A DNA stretch of 64,000 nt, from the NCBI GenBank assembly GCA_036345935.2, contig JADWOT020000002.1:19868342-19932341 (forward strand), read 5' to 3'. Source of the stretch: Taenia hydatigena (taxonomy: Eukaryota; Platyhelminthes; Cestoda; Cyclophyllidea; Taeniidae). Below, piece by piece: positions 38,601 through 50,600 of the stretch. A program made the position numbers and the translations under genes. The notes under the pieces were generated by a model. It was given only the letters and a program-made list of their open reading frames with translations, was not told where the DNA came from and did no database searches. Each line of letters begins with the position of its first letter. The first letter of the stretch is position 1.

Positions 38601-41600
38601 CGCTTTCGCAGTTGTGACTACATCGACCGACTTCATCTCATTAGTTTTACTGGCCAGCGATTGGAGAAAGTGTGGTGGCGGAACAGTGTGTGATGTGGAA
38701 GTGGTTGTGGTTGTGGTGGTTGAGGTGAACCGTCGAGTTTTGGAAAGACAGGAGGAAATTGACGTGGTGAGCGTTGGTGACTCTGGGTGGTGCGCCAGTT
38801 TGTCAGGTGGCACAAACTTGAATTGGGAGTGAGGATGGGATGAGTGAGGTGTAGTGAGCAAACGAGTGGGTGTCCCACAGTGGGCATTAATAAATGCCAT
38901 CAAGCTTCAACGTCTGTTGATCGAGCCGACTTCATCCACCACTTTCTGCCTGCTTTTGCGCGTCCCTTTAGGAAGGCCAAAAAAGCAGGTGGATGAGGAG
39001 TCTTAACTGATCTTAGCTTAGTGCTTAATGCAGCGGCTTGTCAGATCATTTATTGCTCCTTGGGATGTAGGTGTATGTGAAACTTAGAAGTGAAAAAAAA
39101 ATTAAAGAGAAGACTTCGCTTTTGTCATGCGATGGACATAGTGTAATTGTCAATTTCCTACCGGAAGCGCGGCTTTCAAAATGTACATCGTTTTACGTCT
39201 CACCCAATGTGATTGTCTTTAATGTGTACTAAATTCATTGTTTGAAATTTATATTGCAATCTGACGTCCGCACAGCCTATCAAACTAACTACTTAGCATT
39301 GCAGGAGTGAACATGAAATGTGATCTGTGCACTTTGTGCTCAAAATACTTTTTGTTGTCAAAACGGCTATTCAATTTTTTTTACTTCGTCGAGGATTACC
39401 CGGGTCTCAAATACTACCGAGGTAGCCGGCATTGTTGTCAAAATTGATCAGAGGCAGGCATCAACAACCTGTTACAGTATGTTTAACATCCCAGTTGGCA
39501 TTGTTAATCTCCTGCTTTTTTTACCGGTGTTAAGCTTTGGCAATTAGTTCTTTGCCTTCAACAGACCCCCCAGTGAAGGCGTCTTTTAGTCGTAAGTTTC
39601 TGAATCGATCGACACTTCTCCTTCTGGCTGATAAGCTTCACTGATTGTGTTACTGTACAGCTCCTCTCCTTACATGAGCACTCCTTATGTTTTATTGTCT
39701 CAGGTCTCCTGTATAGCAGTGCGGGTCTAGGTCCTGCCTTCGGTTTCATGGCAGGTGCAGCCATCCTGCAGATCTACATTGACGCCCCCTCCATTCAGCC
39801 GCCATCCGCCTCCCAGTTGGACCTCTACAGCCAATCCTGGCTTGGCGCCTGGTGGTTGGGCATGATCATCTTCGGTGTTGTCGCCTGCCTACCTGCATTT
39901 CCTGTTCTTGCCTTCCCTCGACGTCTTCCAAATCTCTCAGGCAATGGTGAATGTGGTGAGGCGGAAGCCGAGGGAGGCATTCCGTGCCCATCGGAACCTC
40001 CTACCGCCAACACAACTGCAGTAAGTACAAAAAATTCTTGTTGTTTTTCAGTCCTCTGTACTGATCAATTTGCTCTGTTACTTGCTCTTTCATACTGTTA
40101 AAGTACAATAAATTCGGTAAGAAAAAGTCCTTAGTATCTAGCTGGCTAATTGAATTAACAGAAAAAGGCTTGTCAAAATACAACTCCGAGGTTCCGGTTC
40201 AGAGATTCATTTAATTGGAGTCGTTCAAGTGTTTCTCCATTTTTTCTCAATCCCTCAAAGGCTAAAGGGAAGTGCAATAATTTTTGTACAAAAGTTGTTC
40301 CCCTCTATGGTGAAGACCGCTACTCAAGTTGCGTGAAAGTACACCAAAGATTAAAGGAGGACACCACTTTCTTGTGCGCTAGATGTTGCAAGCAGATGGG
40401 CATTGTGCCACGATCACAGGTGTGTATCTTAGTATGGGCTTCTGAGTTTTGTCTTGAACAAGTACAACGACACAAATGGAATTGTGTTGATATAAGGCAT
40501 GCATAGCATTTCGGACATCCAGCCGCCTATTCACGACCACGAGGAACGAAAAGGACGGACACTGCCTCCTCATTACCTCAACCTCATCGACCACTCTACA
40601 GGGTCTTTTGCTAAAAGCCGCGTAACCTTCCATGAAACGGACTCATTCAACGGCGACAACAGTGATCGCACAGTGCACCCAAGGTCCACTGGGAGTTCAG
40701 TAGGGAAGCCGCGTTTCATGTATGACGCCGTGCTCGTGTCTACATTGTAGATGGATGCCTCGATGTTTGTGCGATCTTTTATACTTTTCTAACCGCATCT
40801 ACCTACTGCTGTTACTAACTGTAGACCTAGGCACCGATTTCTATCTTTGGACTATTCACTTTTGCGCTCAATGATTACTGTGTCGTGTTTCATTTCTCCT
40901 CATGCGAAGTGCCCACTGATTTGGGGGAGGAATCATTCAAGATCCACTCAGCGTGTTTTTGGACTTCAGACGTGCTCCACTACCGCTTTATGCATGCATT
41001 TACAAATATGTCACGGATCTAAATGAGTCCTACGGAAGTTGTGGCCTGAGGTAGATCAGTTTCACACGCACACCTGCGAGGCAGACCTTAAGGCAAGCAT
41101 CTTCTCAGCATTGTTAACCTCGTTGAGGCACTGTGAAATGCCGCTTTGTGTGGAAAACAGCAGCCTGCACAGGAAGATGCACTGAAGGCATCGCAAAACG
41201 GTCACACGACACCAGGACTGGAGCGATTCGATCAGCCAAGTGATAATCAAGATCGTGTTAAATGTCTCCCCCAGGATCAATTGTGGGACCCATTTGTAGC
41301 AACTGTTGCATTGAAAGTCCGACAGGGACGTTTGCTTTCATGACGTCGTTTAATACGAGTCTGTAATGAGCCATTCCGCTTTGATTTGTCATTTACGTCT
41401 TCACTGTTTGGCCAGTAAGAATGTTTACCGTGTGTGCCGCTGTGCAGCGAACCGAAATACAACGCAATGCGGTGCAGCGTGGCACAAAAAAGCACCCTGA
41501 AGTGGGTGAAAGAGAAGACGAGTGAAGTGAAACTGTGGCTACCTAACGACCTGAACGCGCAGCAGACAACGGTGCTGTGGTCTCTGTTTTGCGGGCTGCG

Positions 41601-44600
41601 ATGCATGAATTCTCCTGGTTTCATTAACTTTGGCATTTCGGTAGATCGGAAACCATATCTACCTGATAGTATCACACGCCAGAAATACTGAACTAATAAG
41701 GCTTCACTAACAATGTCTCCACGCAGAAGATGAGATTAACCCGGTACTAACATAAAGTGTGCTGCTGCTGTTATGACTTGGAGTTTCTACGACCAAGTTG
41801 CCTGTGTCCTCTCGAAGCTTCCAACCAGATATGTGATAGGAAAAGACTTCAATATCGAGTTCTTTGATAACCAACGTAAAGAGCACCCAAAAGAGGCGAA
41901 TGTGCAGTCAGTCTCTAAGTGCCTGGTAGGTAGAGCACAGAAACTGGATCTGCGTCAGTGACGTCGCTTAAGTGCATTCATGACCACGGAATAGCCCTGA
42001 GCTGTTCTTTAATAGCTGTCAGTGAGGCTCAACTGTATCTCCGCAGCATGTGGAAGTGGTCGAGAGCACAACATTCTGCGACCTTGGGAGACTAGGCATC
42101 TATCAGAACTCCTGGGAAGTCGAGCATGAATACACCTCCTGAGTTGCAGGCATCCTCAGCAGACACTGCGATGGAGGCCGAAGTGACAGTTGATCGAGGC
42201 ACTCCAATCAATCATTCAGTCGAGTAACCAGCAAACCATGCAAAACCGCACCAACTATGACAGGTTAAACAAGAAGCAGAGGACTTTACTCAGCTTTGAC
42301 TCTGTATAACGCAATGAGAATCAAACCGGGAAGGGGAGAAGGAGGAGGAGAGGGAGAACAGAGGACAGCACGATTATATTGCGTTCATATTGAGCCTTAA
42401 GCTTCTTCAAATGGATTTAAGTGGTGTGCGTACTAGAAGTGAAAACAACTAGCCTTGTTTCCCGCCGCTTGATATCTGACCTCACAGATGCAGAGCAAAA
42501 GTGCGGTCCTGTGGGCGTAATCCCAGTCGAAGCGTAGGTGAGTGAGTGGGTGAGTAGGTGAGAGAGTGTTGACTTGTGTTGTCAATCAATTGGTTCTGTG
42601 TGTGGAGTCGGAATCACGATCCGACCTTGTGTTGTGCGTTGGTTCAATGTACCAAATGGGGTGGTGTAGTTGGAGGAGTGAGGATCTGGCCGCAATCATT
42701 AGGTGGAATTGATGTCCTCTCTCTCACCTCATCCTCCTCCTCCTCCTCTCCATCAAATCTTTTCCTTCCACGTTAACGCAAGTGACGTTGGAATGACCAG
42801 GTCTCCTTGTGTATGGTTTGATTTCAATGCAAATTGAAAAAGACCATTACAGCAGCGTCACTGAAAACAGTCAGTGGCGTCTGAAGACGAAGCAATGAAA
42901 GACGACCAGTGAGACGTGCACCAGGACGTCAACGATTTGTCGTCCATAGGAATGGGAGGAGTAGTGTGTTTCGTTCAGTCGTACAACGAGGGTGCGAAGA
43001 GCTCAACCCCCTTACCTTGACAACAGAGGGAGAGGGGATGGGAATTGGAGAATGGGGTGTGCTGGAGCATATTGGCGGTGTCACGTGCTCATTTCAGTGT
43101 GGCAAAGTGGTCGGTGGAGAAGTGGTGCAGTTCAGGTGAGAGTTGTCACTGACTGGGGCGAAGATGCTTGCCACAAAGGAGCGCTCATTGTACCATGGAG
43201 TAGGAAATAATGAAAAGAGCAATCTTTTTTCGTGTCCTGTGCTCTGTACGTGTATATGTTTTGGGTGTGTTTCCTCTTCCGTGCGAATGTAAAGCGTTAT
43301 CCTTTCGACGTGTTGACCTCTGATACCTACTTGATCATCTGAAGCGCATAAACTTGTTGTATTTATTTATTTCATTTGACATTTTAAGTGCAAAATGGAC
43401 CTCTGATGCTCTGATTTGTGTCGTTCCTGATTTCAATAGTGTTTGTGGCTTGTACTGTCATGCAAACGTGCAAGTATCAGCTTACCTGGAGCTTACATCT
43501 AATTTATACATTTGCTCTTTGAAATGTAACCGAAGTTGCAACATTTCAAGGTAAGGAACCCGTGAAATGAGAGCTCAGCATTCTTTCAAAATCAGCTAAA
43601 CTTTCTAGGTCCTTTCACCAGTTATTTGGTTTACTAATGACGAATGAGTCGAATTATCCGTCTTTGAGGTTTTTTTTTCCTTATCAGCTTTCTACTCCTG
43701 AAAACAACGACAAGGGCGGCTTGGCCACAGGTGACGTCGTCATCACGTCACTCCATCCTACATCCACTGCCATTCCGGGCCGCTTTCCTGAACCCATTTC
43801 AGAGGCCAGCGAGTCTCTCGTGTTGCATTCACCACCGCCACCGAGTCCTGAGGTGGAATGCAAACTGCATCGAAGACAGGGGTCAAGGGGAGTGATGCAG
43901 ACAACAACGCAGCAATCACCAACATCGAAGGCTCTACAACCGACGCCAACGTCACCTTCGCCTGCGTTTTTGACACCTCCGTTGAAGAGACGTCGAGAAA
44001 AGAACTTTGCTTCGATGTGTGCTTACTTACGAGCAAATACCTCGGGAAAGTTTAGAGGTTTGTGTGTGTTTGCTGCTGAACTTAGTGTTGAAATTGAGCA
44101 TCAGTTTGTTTTCAACTTGATCATTTGTTGTGGCCTTCACTGCATTTTGTCGTGTATGCCGCTGAATTTGGTGTTTTAAGTAGTATGTTAATTGGTAAAG
44201 TTGGTCAAATTTGGAGCTCTTCTTATTACTCGACGTCTAGATCATCGTGAATTGAGGTCATTTGTTGTGCTATTATTATTGTAGGCCGTAAAATTTTTAC
44301 TGAAGGCAGTTTAATGCGTAATAAACTCACCGGCATGCTGATGACCATTTGCAAACCGACCCAGATGTAGAACTGGCCAATGACCATGCAAGGCGTGAGG
44401 TCAAATTTGGCTCCACCCCCGATGCGTGGTGGTGGTGAGTTCACCGCCAACCCCCTGTCTGGGTTACCAAGGCTTTGGGGTCCTATCCCACTTATTCGTA
44501 GTGGTTCGCTCATCGCAATCCGGTTTACTTTGGAAGTGGATGGCGTTTCATTGAGAGTTAAGATTCTTGCTGAGATCCTCAGTGCCCAGTTAGGAATCAG

Positions 44601-47600
44601 TCTTGGTGCGGCAGTGCGGTGCCTCGAAGCTTGAGGAGGGATTTTTTTTGAACCTCTCATAAGAAGTGCATTTTTTGCGTAAATGGGATAAATCTCTCTC
44701 TCGTAACTGCTCTCAAAATTCGCCTCTTTTGGAATAAGTTTACCATTCCCGAGGTGCGAATGCTACAAGGACTTCTAACATGGGTAGGCTGAATTTTCGC
44801 TCTTATTTTAGTGCATTAGATTGCATTGTGCGTCCAAACAATGGTCATTCACGGTGGTCTTCGGGAATTCGTGTGAGGCGAATCTCTCATTTGTGTGATT
44901 GCTTGACAGAAGTCGCAACTTGCAATCCCTTTATTTGGTCAATCATTGTTGTCTAAAGTGCTGCTAACTTGGCCATTTCGATGATAATTCGCAGGTCAAA
45001 TATATTTTTTTTCCTTCCAGGGTGGTAGGGCTTAGTTTAACTAAGCAAGTTCTTTTTCGAAACCCCACCGATATCGCCTTTTGGTGAACCCGAGTTCCAC
45101 GAATCCACTTTGTATTTGGTCAATGAATTGTAGCAATGTGTTACCTTCTCTCGTAGGTCGAACTCGTGTTTTCTGGCGCGTAGTAACCAACCCTATTTGG
45201 TTGGGTGTAACAGCCACCACGGTGACCGAGAACACCATCGTCTCGGCCTACCTCACCTACGCGGCCAAATACCTGCAGGCCCAGTTTCGCACACCCGCTC
45301 ATCTCGCAAGCATTCATACGGGTAGGTGCATTGTGTGGAAGACATGGGGTTAAAGGTCATTTGAAGAGGAGGTTTGCTCTGTGCGATGAACATCGGATTT
45401 CATGTAGCTCTTGATTCATACCCCAAAGGAGCCAATGTCGCTAAAATTTGAGGGTAAATGGGTATCCACCTTATTCGTTTGACATCAAAATTTTCAGGTC
45501 AAAGGTCACTAGAGCGGTAAAAAATCTGCATTCGAATTTGTAAAAATGTAAGTTCATTTAAACCTTAATATGTGTTCTGTTAGTTGGGACTGTTGTATCG
45601 GAATTGTAAGGTCAAGAGGTTAATCGGAGGGTTGGATGATTTAAAAAAGTTCAAGTTTGGCCTTCAACGAGTTATTTTAATTGTCTTTTCGACGACAAAT
45701 TAGACAAACCAGTACGTAGTTGTTACCGCGATTCATAGATCAACTTGTCACTCGGAAGTTTGGATGACTCGTCGTCAACATTTACCTAGTAAAAAACTGT
45801 TTGTTGCTAAATGACCAAAGTTATTGGCGCTTTGAAGTTGTCTCCGTCGTAATCCATGGAAAGAAATAGCTTTGCTTCATCCAGAGCCTCTAAATAATGA
45901 ATGTTAACATTGACGTGGTTTAATAGCTCCCTCCCTCTGGATCAAACAACTCATCAGGTCAGAAGTAAGCTCTCTTTGAGGTGTCAGCGGAAATGGCCGC
46001 ATGTCCGGTCTGAATTACTGCTTTAAAGGAAGCTGTAAACCTTGAGGGGTTGGAAGCGGCTTTGTTAGCAATAGATACAGAAGAATTGGGAGGTTCACAT
46101 AGCCAAGTACATAGCAGCAGTAAACACCATTCCATTGGGCGTTTGAATGGATTTGTTGAAGTAGACACCAGTTCCACAATCCTTAGTCGTTTTTCACTGA
46201 GGTAAAATCCTGCTGAGCACTTCACTCACAGGCTGGTCCCAACCATCTCTCCTTAGGTTTCATTTTTTTTTACCCCTGAGCGTCAAACGCTAGTGCCAAT
46301 AAAGAAGATAATAATCTCCTACGGAAGTACCAATAGGGGTGAGGAGGAGATACATCCGCAGCAGGCATAAGGGAAGCCAGTCGGTCATGTAGCAAATAAT
46401 CTCTCGCCAACGATGCACTTCTATCCGTTGAGGGACAGTAATGCACAAGATCACCCCATTTTGGCGTCCATTTGATGATTGTGCCAGCTAACCAGCCGTC
46501 ACATCACCCAGAGTCATCAACATGCACCACGTCAATGTCCTTCTGTGTTTTCAAAACTCCACGGTTCATCTCCACCAGTTAATAACGCCTCTCTCTTCCA
46601 CCGACCCATCTCAAACATCTCATCCCCCTCTCTACAACCACTTCCGGACGGCACACTGGCCAGTGAAACCAACGAGACGAAGTCGGTCGATGTAGCCACG
46701 ACCGTGAAAGCGCACTAAGCTCCCTTGGCTGCTTCGTGAAGCAGACGAGTTCGAAGTGCCTGCATCAGGTTCGTTCAAGTGACACTTGGTGAGGGGTGGA
46801 GGCAACAGTAGTGAGCTAAACTCCGCAGTGGCGTGAAGAGACACCGACACACATCAATCTATGCTTCATCATGCAAACACATTAACCAATAATAATGCCG
46901 AGAAGGCAGTTAGTTGTTCACTTGATGAACGATTGAAGAGGTGGTTCACTTAGAGTAGAACAAACCTTCCCGCCCAGAAAAACGTTTTATGAGAGTTAAC
47001 CAATCAAATTGCGTCCTTAAAGGTGCCGTGGTCGTTCCTAGTGCCGTGCTGGGTGTCCTTACGGGTGCCCTTCTGATGCGGCACTTTCGTCCCTCTATCA
47101 CACAAACTCTCCTCTCCTCTCTTATACCCCTATTCGCGACCTTGGCAACAGTGCTCATACTTATGCTGGGACTCAACTGTTCGGCCAATCAGATGGCCGG
47201 AGTGACTGCCACGTATGACGGAATATCGTGAGTTCAAAAGTGACTTTATGATGGCTATGCATCGTTAAAACTAATGTAAATGCAAACATCTACTGATGAT
47301 TTGATTACCATCTCTTTATTACACTTACATTTAGTTTTTTTTTCTCAATGGAGAATTGGATCTTTCCACCTATAAACTTCAACCAGCATCCTCTTTGTTA
47401 TTTGCTTGAAAATTCCTCAAGGTGGAGAGTTACGATCCATTGCTTGAGTAGCTTGCAGGTTCGTTAGAGACGTCGAAGTATTATTAGATTCAGCAGTAGT
47501 GTGAGTGTATTTTTTCCGGTGACAATTATGCAGAATGCATCACAATGCGTACATTTCCGATGCCAATTAGCGGTAGATGCCTTGTGACACACGCCGTCTA

Positions 47601-50600
47601 CTTTTGTTAGATGAACTGCATTGCACAGGGAATGAGATGCTCTTTGACAAGCGTGGAACTGACGGCTAAATAATTCTATGCGGTCGGTTTTTTTTTTGTT
47701 TGTCGATTCCGGTAGTCCAAGTGCTTGCCATTTCGCCATGACTGGTGGCAAGCTTTTTTTCGCATTTACTTTCCTTCTTTTCAATCAGGTCAATGTTAAA
47801 TCGGTGTGTCGAGTCTTGTGTCAACTGAAGATGATCCACCTTTATGTTGATGTATTTTGGTATTTCGGTACTTTCCACTTGCACCAGACTGCGAAGTGCC
47901 TATGAGCATTTGTGTGTGCATTTCATGTGAAGGGCAGATGTGTTGATTTGTGTCCCTATAGCACGTAGAAATGAGCTCCAAGAGTAAATTGGATACGATT
48001 CAAGCAGGTGGCAGTAACTCTACATTTGGGGGCAGAGAATTTGAGAATTTGTTAGCTATTCGGCCCAAAGTGGTACAAGAGAAGAGTTGCTTCATTGGCC
48101 AGCCTCGATTGCACTTGAGGAGTGCGATCGAGACGTCTGCAACTTGCATCATCTAGTAATGGTTGATCTAGAGTTCTGAAATGAAGTGTGTAGTACTGGT
48201 CGTTCACGCGCCTGAACGACGTGGGTCGAAATGCTCCTCCACTTGATTGTTTGCATTCCTCTGGTAATCAGCAGATTTGTCGCGTGACTGAAGGGTGTTA
48301 TGAACATCCCTAAATGCATAAGAAGCGCTATGGGGAGGAAGTTGTGAAAGGGGCTTGCATTTCATAGGTGGGAAAAGCGCTCTCCAGTTTCTGGTAGTAC
48401 TTGCTGTGATTGTTTATGTGCATGCATTAAAGTGTGTCAATCCATGTGTTTGTGGGAAGGTTTGTCCTACTCTAAGTGAATCACCTCGTCAATCACTCAT
48501 CAAGTGAACAACTAACTGCCTTTTCGGCATTGTTATTGGTTGGTGCGTTTGCATGGTGAAGCATAGATTGATGTGTGTCGGTGTCTCTTCCCGCCACTGC
48601 GGAATTTCGCTCACTACTGTTGCCTCTAACCCTCACCAAGTGTCACTTGAACGAACCTGATGCAGGCACTTTGAACTCGTCTGCTTCACGAAGCAGCCAA
48701 GGGAGCTTAGTGCGCTTTCGCAGTTGTGACTACATCGACCGACTTCATCTCATTAGTTTTACTGGCCAGCGATTGGAGAAAGTGTGGTGGCGGAACAGTG
48801 TGTGATGTGGAAGTGGTTGAGGTGGTTGAGATGAACCGTCGAGTTTTGGAAAGACAGGAGGGAATTGACGTGGTGAGCGTTGATGACTCTAGATGATGCG
48901 CCAGTTTGTTAGGTGGCACAAACTTGAACTGGGAGTGAGGATGGGATGAGTGAGGTGTAGTGAGCAATCACACAGTGGGCATTAATAAATGCCATCAAGC
49001 TTCAACGTCTGCCGACGGATGGGAGTGATCCTTTGCGGCAGAATTGGTTGTTAGTTGGCCGAACAGCTGAGCTGTGATGAGAAATAGCTTCCACTTTTGA
49101 GTAAATTTAGCTATTTGTGTTTGGTGAATTGAAGAGGAGATTGTTTACTTAATGTATCGTTATTGTTAAAACCCGGATCTGACTAAGTGGGATTTCTTTT
49201 TCCGAAACTACCGGTTCTTTTAATTTAGGTTAATGCGAGACTCTTATTCCCCTGTCTGTCTTATGCGCAGCAAACCGAATAATTTGCAAATGAAAGCGAC
49301 TATGCAGAAAGACAGGTGGCTAGGGCTAGGCTTGCTTGCCTCCTTCATAAGTAAAAGGAAGTTTATGGCTTTTTCGGAAGGATTTTATGCTTCGTAGTGA
49401 TTATTATCTATATTATTGAGCTATTTGAGGAATCTACTGCTGCTTACCCGATTCTATGGATGGTGGATACATCCATCGACTTTGGAGGTTAGGCGTCAAA
49501 GTTTTTGCCCCTGAACCCACTTTACAGCGTTTCATGTGTAAGGAAGTGTAAAATTTCCTTTTGGATCTGCCATTCGGTTCCTGAAATAAGTAGTATTACT
49601 CTTCTGCGCATGTGTATGCCATCCGCTTTTCCTACGATTTTTGACCGAGCGAAGTCAATTCACTGTGAGCGTATTTCGTCAATTCCTTGGTCACTCATTC
49701 AAAACGCGCATGCTGTGTTACTGGGGGTAGACCTGGCGTTCGTGGTCATTCTTTCTGTTGTCATTTCTCCTGTTGGTGGCTGGAGCCGATGGGGAGTTTG
49801 AAGAGTCCGACTTTATCGCCCTAGTTTTTCGTGCACCTGATGGACGAAACTGCATTTACAGTAGGCGCTCATGCCACAGGTGTGCATAGCCCTGGTACGA
49901 TTCACGTCCTTTTGTCGCAAGCGTCTTCGTCTCAGTCAGTGACAACTCTCACCTCAACTGCATTACTTCGCCACCGACCACTTTGCCACACTAAAATGAG
50001 CACGTGACACTGCCAATATGCTCCAGCACACCTCATTCTCCACTTCCCATCCCCTCTCCCTCTGTTGTCAAGGTAAGGGGGTTGAGCTCTTCGCACCCTC
50101 GTTGTACGACTGAACGAAGCACAGTGCTCCTCCCATTCCTATGGACGACAAATCGTTGACATCCTGGTGCACGTCTCACTGGTCGTGGAGAGTGTGTGTG
50201 TGTTACACGGAAGACGTCTTTCATTGCTTCGTCTTCAGACGCCACTGACTGTTTTCAGTGACGCTGTCGTAATGGCCTTTTTCACTTTGCATCGAAAACA
50301 AACCATACACAAGGAGGCTTGGTCATTCCAACGTCACTTGCGTTAACGTGGAACGAGACGATTTGATGGAGAAGAGGAGGAGGAGAGAGAGAGGACATCA
50401 ATTCCACCCAATGATTGTGGCCAGATCCTCACCCATCCAACTACACCACTCCATTTGGTAAATTGAACCAACGCGCAACACAAGATCTGATCGTGATTCC
50501 GACTCTACGCACAGAACCAACTGATTGACAACACAAGTCAACACCCACTCTCTCACTCACTCACCCACTCACCTACGCTTCGACTGGGATTACACTCACA

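Noticed and set aside
38463..38903. Calling the open frames in repeat A as genes
   Set aside because: Two opposite-strand frames overlap and both are open in all copies, which near-identity of the copies explains without selection.
43758..44036. 92-codon minus-strand frame
   Set aside because: It is the antisense of SLCO exon 3.
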